Source: Chitinophaga pinensis
Lineage (GTDB): Bacteria; Bacteroidota; Bacteroidia; Chitinophagales; Chitinophagaceae
Assembly (NCBI GenBank): GCA_945902975.1
Contig: CAMDNL010000004.1
Location: forward strand, 1 to 39,728
DNA: 39,728 nucleotides
Reading direction: 5' to 3'
The notes under the pieces are model-generated. The model made no database searches. It had not been told where the DNA came from and saw nothing but the letters and a program-made list of their open reading frames with translations. Made by a program: the position numbers and the translations under genes. Positions 1 to 7,756 of the stretch are shown in pieces; position 1 is the first letter of the stretch; each line of letters starts with the position of its first letter.

Positions 1-377
1 GAATCAATCATGAAACCTACAATCTTTAAAAAAAACTCACTTATTTTAATATCTTTTTCTTCCTCTAAATTCAAAAAAGGAAAATGAGCACGGTGTATGG
101 TAATTAACTTATCATCAAATATAAAGAAGGCGATCTTATTAGACATCTCTCCAATTTCATCAATATTTAATTTCACATTGGACGTATATGCCCTAAAAAT
201 AAAAAAGTCATGTTGATGTAATTGCTCATACTTTGGCAAGTGACCAATATCAAGTGCATCTTTTATTAAAAAATAGTTTAGATTATACTTGCTTGCAATG
301 ACTTCTAGTTCTTTTTTATTAGCATTTTCAATATCTATCCAGGTGAAGGATTCAAATGCTTTTTCTTTTATGATCAT
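1..377 (-). CDS. CorA-like divalent cation transporter, N-terminal fragment (cut by window edge)
   Basis: Reading leftward from an ATG at 377, the frame stays open to the window edge and gives about 125 residues. It begins MIIKEKAFESFTWIDIENAN and continues with a segment around IKDALDIGHLPKYEQL, then FFIFDDKLITIHRAHFP. This order matches the soluble N-terminal domain of CorA family Mg2+/Co2+ transporters: FxWIDI, a D-A-L-D segment followed by PKYE, and the LITIHR strand. The membrane helices and the GMN signature would lie left of the window, so ion selectivity cannot be judged. The next gene starts on the same strand at 879, with about 46 bases between its stop and this start, so the two could be co-transcribed. 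The family call is my reading of the motif order. The start codon is the first ATG of the open frame. Confidence 0.7.
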   Translation of the reverse strand, partial: MIIKEKAFESFTWIDIENANKKELEVIASKYNLNYFLIKDALDIGHLPKYEQLHQHDFFIFRAYTSNVKLNIDEIGEMSNKIAFFIFDDKLITIHRAHFPFLNLEEEKDIKISEFFLKIVGFMID

Positions 378-423
378 GATGCCGTTATTTATAATGCAAT
401 GTAAACTTAATTATAGATCTTTT

Positions 424-879
424 TTACAACAAGTAATTGTCATCATTAATCTCTAGCCAATATCCATCAGGGTCTTGTAACCAAATTTGATGCACACCAT
501 CTATGCGAGTTGTTATTGCGTTTTTATTGCCTGCCACATCCTCATAGGACCAGTTAAGTTCCTTTAATTTTTTAATGAACAGGTTAAAATCGGGAACCGT
601 ATAACAAGTGTGTTGATTTTTATAATTTTCTTTTTTAGCCGTTGCGCCCGCTATGACATGCAACATGGTATGTGTTCCAGTACTATACCAGATATGCTTC
701 CCATCGTGAAAAGGCTCAGGTACCGTGTCTAAACCAATGATGTTGCTATAAAATTGGCCTGATGCATTGATATCAATAACGAATATTGCCGTATGGTTGA
801 TATGTACTTTTGGTTTTTGTGCATGGACATGCAATTGGCCAATTAAAATGAGTAAACCTGATAAAATAAATCGTTTCAT
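424..879 (-). CDS. Secreted VOC-fold (glyoxalase/bleomycin-resistance-like) protein
   Basis: The 151-residue product has an N-terminal signal peptide (MKRFILSGLLILIGQLHVHAQ) followed by a single vicinal-oxygen-chelate domain. The four metal-ligand positions of the fold can be read as H29 (HINHTAIF), H74 (TMLHVIAG), H90 (NQHTCYTV) and E143 (GYWLEIND). The closing DPDGYWLEI segment is the usual VOC C-terminal signature. Family members include glyoxalase I, ring-cleavage dioxygenases and resistance proteins. Nothing here fixes the substrate, and a secreted VOC protein is somewhat unusual. It lacks the cysteine motif expected of the C-As lyase ArsI, so proximity to the arsenic genes should not be over-read. 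It lies just upstream of the CorA-like gene on the same strand. Confidence 0.8.
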   Translation of the reverse strand: MKRFILSGLLILIGQLHVHAQKPKVHINHTAIFVIDINASGQFYSNIIGLDTVPEPFHDGKHIWYSTGTHTMLHVIAGATAKKENYKNQHTCYTVPDFNLFIKKLKELNWSYEDVAGNKNAITTRIDGVHQIWLQDPDGYWLEINDDNYLL

Positions 880-1075
880 AGCCTTTATTTTTACATAGAG
901 ATCTATTACAAATCATCTACTAATCAAATATATCTATTTTTAATAAGTTTGAAAGACTAATATGATGAATCTCATTAGATCTTTTGTGGCCTATGCATTA
1001 AGTATTAGCTAGATTCCGTAATTTAGCATTCAATTATTCATTCATTATAGACACCATGTCATTTAAAATTTACTT

Positions 1076-1582
1076 ATGAGCGACGTATCAAAAAACATGC
1101 GCATTTACCACAGATACCTTGGTTTCTTTTTAGCCGGCATTATGGCCATTTATTCAGTGAGTGGTATTATAATGATTTTTAGAGATACCGATTTTTTGAA
1201 AAAAGAGAATCATAAAGTACTCACTATAGCAACTGGTCTTAAAACCGATGAGGTAGGGCCAGCAATTAAATTGAAAAATCTTAAAATAATTTCAGATACC
1301 CTGGATGTGATCACTTTCCCTCAAGGCACTTACAATAAAACGACTGGTGTAGCAGATTTCAAAGTAATGGAATTGCCCTACTTATTAAATAAGATGACCA
1401 AGATGCATAAAGCAACCCATAAAGACCCTTTATATTATCTTAATATATTCTTCGGCGTGTCTTTGTTCTTCTTTGTCATCTCATCCTTCTACATGTTTAT
1501 GCCAGGAACAACCATTTTCAAAAAAGGAATGTACTTTACTTTAGCAGGAATTGTTTTAGTGCTAGTAATGTTATTCTTTTAA
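1076..1582 (+). CDS. PepSY-associated transmembrane protein
   Basis: The 168-residue membrane protein has a first helix at about residues 12-35 that begins RIYHRYLGFFLAGI. There is a soluble loop of about 80 residues, and two more helices lie near residues 122-141 and 149-167. The opening (R-x-x-H-R-x-L-G-x-F) and the MHKATHKDPLYY segment before the second helix resemble PepSY-associated TM helix proteins of Bacteroidota, which are often linked to iron or reductase systems. No catalytic motif is visible. It stands alone on the plus strand and converges with the serine hydrolase gene, 12 bases between stop codons. A TAAGTTTG box at 944-951 fits the Bacteroidota -7 consensus but would imply a leader of more than 100 bases. 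Confidence 0.65.
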   Translation: MSDVSKNMRIYHRYLGFFLAGIMAIYSVSGIIMIFRDTDFLKKENHKVLTIATGLKTDEVGPAIKLKNLKIISDTLDVITFPQGTYNKTTGVADFKVMELPYLLNKMTKMHKATHKDPLYYLNIFFGVSLFFFVISSFYMFMPGTTIFKKGMYFTLAGIVLVLVMLFF

Positions 1583-1594
1583 TAAGATTTTGAT

Positions 1595-2737
1595 TTAACG
1601 AATTAAGTTATCGTATAAACTATTTACAGTTTGATGCAATACCCCATTGATGCCATTAATAGTTTTTGGATCACAGCCATTGCTAATGACTATGAAGCCA
1701 ATTTTTTCTTTAGGCTCAAAAAACATTAAGCTATATAAACCATACGCAACACCTGTATGGCCAATCATTGTTTTTCCTGGAATCAATTGTGTAGTAGTTT
1801 CTAATGCCATCCCATAGTTTTCTTCCTCGGAAATGATTGCCTGCATTTGTTGAGATAAATTTTTAGATATCATCCTCCCGCCATCGTATTTACCCAATTG
1901 ACTATGCATGATCATATACTTGGCAAGGTCATTTGCAGATATCTTCATGCCTCCTGTTGGTGAAAATATAGGAGTCGTTCGACCCATAGTATAGTTGTTA
2001 ATCTCCTCGGTTCTTGGCGCATATGCATTTGGTGATAAAGTAAAACCTTGGGTCTCTTTGTTGAATTCATAAATTTTTGCAATCAAATTGCTATCTAATG
2101 CATTCACATTGTAACCCCCATAAAGTCCAAGTGGGTCTAAAATTTGTTGTTGAATGTATTTATCAAAACGAATACCAGTGATTTTCTCTAATATCGATCC
2201 CGCCAAATTGTAGTTTAAATTACAATACATATAGCCTTTATCCGGTTCGTATGCATTGTAACATTTAGCAAAATTTGGATTTGTTGCCGGATCAATGGCG
2301 TCTAAACTAAAGTACCCTTCACTATCATTGATAGAAGACCTATGCGATAAAGCCATTTTTAATGTAATGACTGCATTAGGATAAGCCGGATTCCTTACTT
2401 TAAAACCTACAAGTTCACTGATATCTTGGTCTAATCTTATTTTCTTTTCTGCAACCAATTGCATGATAGCGGTTGTGGTGAAAGATTTTGAGATGGATGC
2501 AATTCTAAAAATAGATGCATTGGTCAAGGGCAATTGCTTTTCAACATCTTTGAAGCCAAAGGAATGATTGTAGATGACTTTATTATTTTTTACCACAGCA
2601 ACGGATAGCCCAACCACAGGGCTGGATTGCATGATGGACTGAATAGCAGCTTCGGCCTTTTCCGATTGCGCAAATGCTTGAATTAGCGTAACTAGCATAA
2701 AGCCAGTCAATAGGGTGGTTTGAAGTATTCTTTTCAT
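1595..2737 (-). CDS. Secreted serine hydrolase, class C beta-lactamase-like
   Basis: The 380-residue protein has a signal peptide (about residues 1-23, ending AFAQ) and one beta-lactamase/transpeptidase-like domain (Pfam Beta-lactamase, class C/AmpC-like fold). The three catalytic motifs are present: SISK at 81-84 with nucleophile S81, Y171-C-N173 for the YxN element, and HTG at 327-329 in place of KTG. HTG is common in the esterase and peptidase branch of this family, so D-aminopeptidase, esterase or carboxypeptidase activity in the periplasm is at least as likely as antibiotic hydrolysis. It is divergent from arsR across a 57-base gap that contains the arsR operator candidate, so ArsR could also affect this gene. 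Nothing links it functionally to arsenic. Confidence 0.85.
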   Translation of the reverse strand: MKRILQTTLLTGFMLVTLIQAFAQSEKAEAAIQSIMQSSPVVGLSVAVVKNNKVIYNHSFGFKDVEKQLPLTNASIFRIASISKSFTTTAIMQLVAEKKIRLDQDISELVGFKVRNPAYPNAVITLKMALSHRSSINDSEGYFSLDAIDPATNPNFAKCYNAYEPDKGYMYCNLNYNLAGSILEKITGIRFDKYIQQQILDPLGLYGGYNVNALDSNLIAKIYEFNKETQGFTLSPNAYAPRTEEINNYTMGRTTPIFSPTGGMKISANDLAKYMIMHSQLGKYDGGRMISKNLSQQMQAIISEEENYGMALETTTQLIPGKTMIGHTGVAYGLYSLMFFEPKEKIGFIVISNGCDPKTINGINGVLHQTVNSLYDNLIR

Positions 2738-2774
2738 CCTTCAATTTAAGTTTATTTTTTCATTTCCCAAATTC

Positions 2775-2790
2775 ATCGTAATTTTACGAT
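2775..2790. promoter_or_regulatory. Candidate ArsR operator (perfect 7+2+7 inverted repeat)
   Basis: ATCGTAA-TT-TTACGAT is a perfect inverted repeat that ends four bases before the ATG of arsR, in the 57-base gap shared with the divergent serine hydrolase gene. ArsR/SmtB repressors normally bind AT-rich inverted repeats over or next to their own promoter. Position and symmetry therefore make this the most likely autoregulatory site. No second copy was noticed at arsM or arsC, which fits control from a single upstream promoter. Confidence 0.65.
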
Positions 2791-2794
2791 TAAT

Positions 2795-3127
2795 ATGGGA
2801 ACTACTAAAACCAAAGACTATTCGGCACAGGAATTAAGCATTGCAAAATATGCTAAAGCCCTATCTCATCCGGCTAGGGTGGCCATTTTGAATGTATTAC
2901 TAAAACGCCAGTCTTGTATCTGTGGTGCTATTGTAGATGAGCTGCCACTTTCTCAAAGTACTGTTTCTCAGCACTTAAAGGAATTGAAAGCTGCTGGTCT
3001 CATTAAAGGCGATATCGATGGTGTTTCTGTTTGTTATTGTATTGACGAAAAAGAGTGGACGAAAGCAAAAAATCAGTTAGGACTATTATTAGACAGATTG
3101 ACTTTGCCTGCTAGCAAATGTTGTTGA
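2795..3127 (+). CDS. arsR: ArsR/SmtB family arsenic-responsive repressor
   Basis: The 110-residue product is a winged-helix repressor of the ArsR family. The domain core is [13 protein letters not shown] (24-36), the recognition helix region is [19 protein letters not shown] (52-70), and the wing contains [14 protein letters not shown]41-I-C43, just before the recognition helix, occupies the position of the arsenite-binding cysteines in E. coli ArsR (C-V-C). Further cysteines are at 80, 82, 109 and 110. Thiols binding As(III) would release it from the operator at 2775-2790. It is the first gene of arsR-arsM-arsC, 42 bases ahead of arsM. Other metal sensors of the family are possible, but the neighbours make arsenic the clear choice. 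Confidence 0.92.
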   Translation: MGTTKTKDYSAQELSIAKYAKALSHPARVAILNVLLKRQSCICGAIVDELPLSQSTVSQHLKELKAAGLIKGDIDGVSVCYCIDEKEWTKAKNQLGLLLDRLTLPASKCC

Positions 3128-3169
3128 ACTCAAGTTTAAAAAAATTCAAAAAAAATTAAAATAAAATTT

Positions 3170-4015
3170 ATGCAAACCGAAGAACAATTAAAAGAAATCG
3201 TAAGACAAAAGTACAGTGAAATTGCGCTACAAGACAAGGCCGATAATATGGCTTCTTGCTGTGGTGCTGGTGGATGTTCTACAGAAGTGTACAATATCAT
3301 GTCCGAAGATTATACAACTTTAGAAGGATACAATGCCGATGCCGATTTGGGTCTTGGCTGCGGCTTGCCAACGCAGTTTGCAAGAATTAAAAAGGGGGAT
3401 GTTGTGATTGACCTAGGAAGTGGTGCCGGAAATGATTGCTTTATTGCACGCCATGAGACTGGCGAGACAGGCAAAGTGATTGGTGTCGATTTTACACCTG
3501 CCATGATTGATAAAGCAAGAGCCAATGCAGAGATCAGAGGATTCAATAATGTAGAGTTTAGACAAGGAGATATTGAGCATATGCCTATTACGGCAAACAC
3601 CGCAGATGTGGTAGTGAGTAATTGTGTATTGAATTTAGTACCGAATAAAGACGCTGTTTTAAAGGATATCCTTAGGGTACTTAAACCTGGCGGTCATTTT
3701 AGTATTTCTGATGTGGTCTTAGTAGGCGCATTACCAGAGGGGTTAAGAAAGGATGCCGAAATGTATGCGGGTTGTGTTGCAGGTGCGATTCAAAAAGAAG
3801 TTTACATGGAATTGATTCATGCAAATGGATTTGAAAATGTAACAATTCAAAAAGAAAAACCAATCGTGATTCCTAATGATATTTTAATCAATTATTTATC
3901 TCAAGACGAAATCAATCAATTTAAAACCGGATCAACAGGCATTTTTAGTGTCACTGTTTTTGCACAAAAACCATTGACAGAAAATAAATGTGTGCCAGGT
4001 GGAGGTTGTTGTTAG
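3170..4015 (+). CDS. arsM: Arsenite S-adenosylmethionine methyltransferase
   Basis: ArsM methylates As(III) using S-adenosylmethionine, giving methylated and partly volatile arsenicals. The 281-residue protein starts with the family-typical helix (EEQLKEIVRQKYSEIA) and an ASCCGAGGC segment (C30, C31, C36). The SAM-binding loop is DLGSGAG at 81-87, followed by GVDFTPAMIDKA. Cysteines at 64 (GLGCGLP), 152 (SNCVLN) and 202 (AGCVAGA) correspond to the three arsenic-binding cysteines of characterised ArsM enzymes. The C-terminus is Cys-rich (CVPGGGCC), which could hold arsenic or be a mobile thiol tail. It is followed by arsC 50 bases downstream and is probably controlled by ArsR. Confidence 0.94.
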   Translation: MQTEEQLKEIVRQKYSEIALQDKADNMASCCGAGGCSTEVYNIMSEDYTTLEGYNADADLGLGCGLPTQFARIKKGDVVIDLGSGAGNDCFIARHETGETGKVIGVDFTPAMIDKARANAEIRGFNNVEFRQGDIEHMPITANTADVVVSNCVLNLVPNKDAVLKDILRVLKPGGHFSISDVVLVGALPEGLRKDAEMYAGCVAGAIQKEVYMELIHANGFENVTIQKEKPIVIPNDILINYLSQDEINQFKTGSTGIFSVTVFAQKPLTENKCVPGGGCC

Positions 4016-4065
4016 GTTTATTCTAAAAAAATAAAAGGAAGCATTTTTAATTATAATATATTTCT

Positions 4066-4485
4066 ATGAAAAATATTTTAGTATTATGTACAGGCAATAG
4101 CTGCCGCAGTCAATTAGCAGAAGGTTATTTAAAATATTTTGCTGGTGAAAAGGCGAATGTCTATAGCGCAGGTGTAGAAACACATGGGGTGAATCCAAAA
4201 GCAATTGCCACGATGCAAAAGGATGGCATTGATATCTCCAATCATACTTCTAACAATATCTTAGAGTATACTGGTATTGAATTTGATTATGTGATTACCG
4301 TATGTGATAACGCCAAAGAGCGCTGTCCCTACTTTCCAACAAAGGCGCAAAAATTTCATTATAATTTTCCCGATCCAGCAAAAGCAACTGGCACAGAGCA
4401 GGAAATTGAAGCCGCTTTTGATTCGGTGAGAAATTTAATCAAAGATTATTGTGCAGATTTTGTGAAGAATAATTTGGCACCATAA
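4066..4485 (+). CDS. arsC: Arsenate reductase, thioredoxin-coupled low-molecular-weight phosphatase type
   Basis: The 139-residue protein reduces arsenate to arsenite in the cytoplasm. The phosphatase-like loop CTGNSCR (C8 to R14) begins close to the N-terminus. The redox cysteine pair C80 and C87 (TVCDNAKERCPYFP) and a catalytic aspartate in FPDPA follow. This C8/C80/C87 relay is the arrangement of the thioredoxin-dependent arsenate reductases (B. subtilis and S. aureus ArsC type), not the glutaredoxin-dependent E. coli type. In this operon its product, arsenite, would be the substrate for ArsM. No ArsB or Acr3 pump is encoded nearby, so efflux must be encoded elsewhere or methylation is the main sink. 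Confidence 0.93.
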   Translation: MKNILVLCTGNSCRSQLAEGYLKYFAGEKANVYSAGVETHGVNPKAIATMQKDGIDISNHTSNNILEYTGIEFDYVITVCDNAKERCPYFPTKAQKFHYNFPDPAKATGTEQEIEAAFDSVRNLIKDYCADFVKNNLAP

Positions 4486-4492
4486 TTTAATT

Positions 4493-4522
4493 TTGACATA
4501 ATTGCAATAAAGGCTTTATAGT
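4493..4522 (+). promoter_or_regulatory. Possible promoter/operator elements before the methyltransferase gene
   Basis: The 69-base gap after arsC contains TTGACA (4493-4498) and TATAGT (4517-4522) separated by 18 bases. It overlaps a small palindrome ATAAAG-G-CTTTAT (4507-4519). Bacteroidota primary sigma factors usually prefer TTTG/TAnnTTTG, so the sigma70-like match may be chance. It does suggest that the next gene can be transcribed separately from the ars genes. Confidence 0.25.
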
Positions 4523-4554
4523 ATTATCTTTATTATAATTAGTATAAATTAATA

Positions 4555-5181
4555 ATGGATATAGCAAATGCATACAATAGTTGGTCATCTCAATACGATA
4601 CCAATGATAATAAAACAAGAGACCTTGAGGCTTTGTCCCTACAAAAAATACTTGTAGGAAAATCATTCAAGCATTGTTTAGAAATTGGTTGTGGCACTGG
4701 CAAGAATACTTCCTGGCTTTTAAGCATCTGTGATCAAATCACTGCCATTGATTTATCTAAGGGCATGCTTGAAATTGCAAAAAATAAAATCCAGTCGGAT
4801 AAAGTAAATTTTATCGAAGTTGATATCACAAAGGACTGGACTTTTGCAAAGCATACTTATGACCTTGTTACCTTTAGTTTAATGCTCGAACATATCGAAG
4901 ACCTGAATGCTGTTTTTCAAAAATTAGCAAAGGTGACTGCCGTGGGTAGTCATGTTTATATTGGTGAATTGCATCCCTTTAAACAATATGCTGGCTCTAA
5001 AGCAAGATTTGAAACCGAGTCAGGTACGCATGTTGTGACCTGCTTTAATCATCATGTAACAGATTTTATCCAAGCTGCAAATACTTCGGGCTTTCAATTG
5101 ATTCAATTAGACGAACAATTTGATGACGCAGATAGAAGCCAGATACCAAGAATATTGAACCTGCTATTTGAAAAATTATAG
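4555..5181 (+). CDS. Class I SAM-dependent methyltransferase, substrate unknown
   Basis: The 208-residue protein has a Rossmann-type methyltransferase core: LEIGCGTG at 42-49 (motif I), AIDLSKGMLEIA (motif II acidic residue), and DLVTFSLMLEHIED (motif IV/V). It resembles small-molecule methyltransferases of the Methyltransf_11 group. It lacks the three arsenic-binding cysteines of ArsM, so it should not be called a second arsenite methyltransferase despite lying 69 bases downstream of arsC. The C-terminal part (HPFKQYAGSKARFETESGT) is family-like but does not identify the acceptor. The DEAD-box helicase gene follows after 27 bases. Confidence 0.8.
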   Translation: MDIANAYNSWSSQYDTNDNKTRDLEALSLQKILVGKSFKHCLEIGCGTGKNTSWLLSICDQITAIDLSKGMLEIAKNKIQSDKVNFIEVDITKDWTFAKHTYDLVTFSLMLEHIEDLNAVFQKLAKVTAVGSHVYIGELHPFKQYAGSKARFETESGTHVVTCFNHHVTDFIQAANTSGFQLIQLDEQFDDADRSQIPRILNLLFEKL

Positions 5182-5183
5182 GC

Positions 5184-5191
5184 TACCTTTG
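5184..5191 (+). promoter_or_regulatory. Candidate -7 box (TACCTTTG) for the DEAD-box helicase gene
   Basis: TACCTTTG is an exact match to the Bacteroidota -7 consensus TAnnTTTG. It sits in the 27-base gap before the helicase start. A TTTG at 5167-5170 is closer than the usual -33 spacing, so only the -7 element is well supported. Confidence 0.3.
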
Positions 5192-5208
5192 TTCTTAAAT
5201 TATACATT

Positions 5209-6399
5209 TTGAAGTTTATAGATTTAGGGCTGGATCAGCGTATTTTAGACGGCATTGACGCCATGGGTTACGAAACAGCTACGCCGGTGCAACAACAGGT
5301 AATGGTTCCAATTTTAGAAGGGAAGGATATTATAGCCGCAGCGCAAACAGGTACAGGAAAAACAGCCGCATTTTTACTACCATTATTACATCGTCTTTTG
5401 ACTTCACCGCATCATGCTGGTGATATCAATGCTTTGGTGATTGTGCCTACACGAGAGTTGGCCATTCAAATAGCAGAAGGATTAGAAGGGCTTGCTTATT
5501 TTACAGACGTGAGTTCTATCGCAGTATATGGAGGAGGTGATGGTAATTCTTTTGCAGCAGAGAAAAAAGCATTGACCTCTGGAGCGGATATTGTGGTTTG
5601 TACACCCGGTAGGATGATTGCGCATTTGAATATGGGCTACGTGAAATTGAAAGGATTGAAATACTTAGTCTTAGACGAGGCAGATAGAATGTTGGATATG
5701 GGATTTTCGGATGACATTGCTAAAATCATTACTTACTTACCTGCAGAAAGACAGAACTTACTATTTTCTGCAACGATGCCGCAAAAAATGCGTGCACTTG
5801 CGAATAAAATATTAAACAATCCGGTGGAGATTAATATTGCAATTTCAAAACCACCAGAACAAATTGTTCAAAAAGCATTTATTGTTTATGAACAGCAAAA
5901 AGCGGGTATCATTAAAGACATGCTTGGTTCTAAGCGCTTTTCAAAAGTGATTGTATTTTGTTCTAAAAAACAAAACGTAAAAGATTTAACGACTATTTTA
6001 AAATCAGCAAGATTAGCTGCAGAAGAAATACATTCCGATTTAGACCAAAAAAGCAGAGAGCAATACCTGCAAGATTACAGAAATGGCAAAACCAATATTT
6101 TAGTCGCCACAGATATTTTAAGTAGAGGCATTGATATCGAAGACATTGATCTGGTGATTAATTATGATGTCCCTAATGATGGAGAGGATTATATCCACCG
6201 CATTGGAAGAACTGCCCGAGCTGCAACGACAGGAACTGCTTTTACACTTGTGAGTGAAAAAGAACAATCTAAGTTTGCATTGATCGAAGAATTATTAGGT
6301 GCACCTGTATTCAAAGGTACCGTGCCCGAGATGTTTGGTCCAACACCAGAATACAATCCTAAGCAAAAAAAGAGCGCTGGTTTTAAAAAAAGAAGATAG
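5209..6399 (+). CDS. DEAD-box ATP-dependent RNA helicase (TTG start)
   Basis: The 396-residue protein carries the full set of DEAD-box motifs in order: Q motif GYETATPVQQQ (20-30), motif I AQTGTGKT (45-52), PTRELA (80-85), TPGR, DEAD (156-159), SAT (187-189), VIVFCSKK, ATDILSRGID, and HRIGRTAR (330-337). It has a short basic tail ending FKKRR. It would unwind RNA duplexes in ribosome assembly or cold adaptation, like RhlE or CsdA. The open frame begins with TTG at 5209. The next in-frame ATG is inside the Q-motif region and would remove conserved residues (MKFIDLGL), so the TTG start is preferred. No Shine-Dalgarno sequence is visible, which is normal for this phylum. Confidence 0.93.
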   Translation: MKFIDLGLDQRILDGIDAMGYETATPVQQQVMVPILEGKDIIAAAQTGTGKTAAFLLPLLHRLLTSPHHAGDINALVIVPTRELAIQIAEGLEGLAYFTDVSSIAVYGGGDGNSFAAEKKALTSGADIVVCTPGRMIAHLNMGYVKLKGLKYLVLDEADRMLDMGFSDDIAKIITYLPAERQNLLFSATMPQKMRALANKILNNPVEINIAISKPPEQIVQKAFIVYEQQKAGIIKDMLGSKRFSKVIVFCSKKQNVKDLTTILKSARLAAEEIHSDLDQKSREQYLQDYRNGKTNILVATDILSRGIDIEDIDLVINYDVPNDGEDYIHRIGRTARAATTGTAFTLVSEKEQSKFALIEELLGAPVFKGTVPEMFGPTPEYNPKQKKSAGFKKRR

Positions 6400-6435
6400 T
6401 TTTAATAGTTAGTATTGACACAATCAAAGAATTTT

Positions 6436-6828
6436 ATGCCGATTATTTTATTTGATGGAGTTTGTAATTTTTGTAATCGTACGGTTAATATTATTTTAAA
6501 GTACGATCAAGATGCGCATTTTCAATTTGCACCATCACAATCCACTGCAGGAATCAATATTTTACATCAATTTAAATTAGACCAAAAAGCAAGCGCATCA
6601 GTGATTTTAATTGATAATGATAAAGTGTATACTAAAACAGATGCTGTCATTCAAATTGCAATGCATTTAAAGGGTTGGCCAAGATTATTTATGGGATTAA
6701 AGTTTATTCCAAAATTCATACGTGACTTTGGGTATGATCTTGTTGCAAAAAATAGGTATACACTGTTTGGCAAAAGGGAAACCTGTAGGATACCAGACGA
6801 ATCCACCCGCCATAGATTCCTAGCATAA
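6436..6828 (+). CDS. DCC family thiol-disulfide oxidoreductase-like protein
   Basis: The 130-residue protein (from the ATG at 6436) opens with MPIILFDGVCNFCNRTVNII, the signature of the DCC family (Pfam DUF393). Its name comes from the conserved D7 and the C10-x-x-C13 pair. The fold is predicted to be thioredoxin-like, and a redox role is usually assumed; no substrate is known. An in-frame TTG at 6415 would add seven residues ahead of the conserved start, so ATG 6436 is chosen. It lies 36 bases after the helicase gene on the same strand and converges with the esterase gene. Confidence 0.85.
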   Translation: MPIILFDGVCNFCNRTVNIILKYDQDAHFQFAPSQSTAGINILHQFKLDQKASASVILIDNDKVYTKTDAVIQIAMHLKGWPRLFMGLKFIPKFIRDFGYDLVAKNRYTLFGKRETCRIPDESTRHRFLA

Positions 6829-6841
6829 AGCTTTACGCTTA

Positions 6842-7684
6842 TTAATTTTTTTGAAAAAATTGGTGAAAGAATAGCATCTGAAAATCGATACTACTTCGCC
6901 AATAGGGATGATTGTGTCCACCCGAACGTTCTATATAATCATGATCAATTTTTAATTGTAAAAGTTTTTCATGCAACGCACGATTCACTGTTATAAAAAT
7001 ATCATCCACCCCACAATCAAAAATGATTGCTAATTGCTTATTTGTAAGCAATTCAACTTGGCGCATCACAGTATAATCATACCATCTTGCTTGATTGGTT
7101 TCATATTCGCCAAGTATATTTGGGAGATTCCAACTTTTTGGGAAAGGTCTAAAATCAAATCCACCTGATGTACTTCCTGCAGCACCAAATACATCGGAAT
7201 GTCTTATTGCAAGGTATAATCCACCATGCCCACCCATGCTGAGTCCTGTGATCGCCCTTGACTTGGGGTTTGCTTTTGTTGGGAAATTTGCGTCTACATA
7301 AGGTACCAACTCTTTAATGATATAGGATTCATATTGCATGCTACTATCTGTTGGACTATCAAAGTACCAACTACTTTTTCCACCATCAGGATACACAAAA
7401 ATCATTTTTAAGTCATCGGCAGTTTTTGCTAATTGCGGTGCAGTTTTAGTCCATTGTGCGTAATTCCCATCATAACCATTCAGAAGGTACACCACTGGAT
7501 AGCGCGCTTGGGTATTGAGTTGATTACGCTGTTGACCTTGATTACTTGGCTGTATTACAACGAATTTTGTCGCTTTTTTAAGATAGCTACTTTGAATTTG
7601 TATTGTATCCACATTGCCTGCAATGGCTTGCATGCCTAGTAGAACTAAAATGAAGATGCAATTGGCTGTAAACAGTTTTTTCAT
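6842..7684 (-). CDS. Secreted esterase, esterase D / acetylxylan-esterase-like alpha/beta hydrolase
   Basis: The 280-residue protein has a signal peptide (about residues 1-22) and an alpha/beta-hydrolase domain of the Pfam Esterase family, which includes S-formylglutathione hydrolase, feruloyl esterase and mycolyltransferase relatives. The nucleophile elbow is GLSMGG, with S149. An acid is likely at D227 or D228 (FDCGVDDIF). The catalytic histidine is H257 in the SGGHNHPYW context, which is typical of this family. RYPVVYLLNGYDGNYAQW forms the oxyanion-side strand and loop. An exported protein of this type in a polymer-degrading phylum could remove acyl groups from polysaccharides, but the substrate is unproven. 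Confidence 0.88.
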   Translation of the reverse strand: MKKLFTANCIFILVLLGMQAIAGNVDTIQIQSSYLKKATKFVVIQPSNQGQQRNQLNTQARYPVVYLLNGYDGNYAQWTKTAPQLAKTADDLKMIFVYPDGGKSSWYFDSPTDSSMQYESYIIKELVPYVDANFPTKANPKSRAITGLSMGGHGGLYLAIRHSDVFGAAGSTSGGFDFRPFPKSWNLPNILGEYETNQARWYDYTVMRQVELLTNKQLAIIFDCGVDDIFITVNRALHEKLLQLKIDHDYIERSGGHNHPYWRSSIDFQMLFFHQFFQKN

Positions 7685-7756
7685 ACCACTAATTTAATGC
7701 TTCTAATTGTAGGTTAAATGCATTTTTCGGGTAACTTTAATGTATAATGCCTCTTT

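Noticed and set aside
3310-3600. Open frame of about 96 codons on the minus strand within arsM
   Set aside because: It lies fully inside the strongly supported arsM frame, has no recognisable motif, and is a shadow of the coding sequence.
4555-5181. Second arsenite methyltransferase
   Set aside because: The arsenic-binding cysteine triad of ArsM is missing; only the SAM-binding core is shared.
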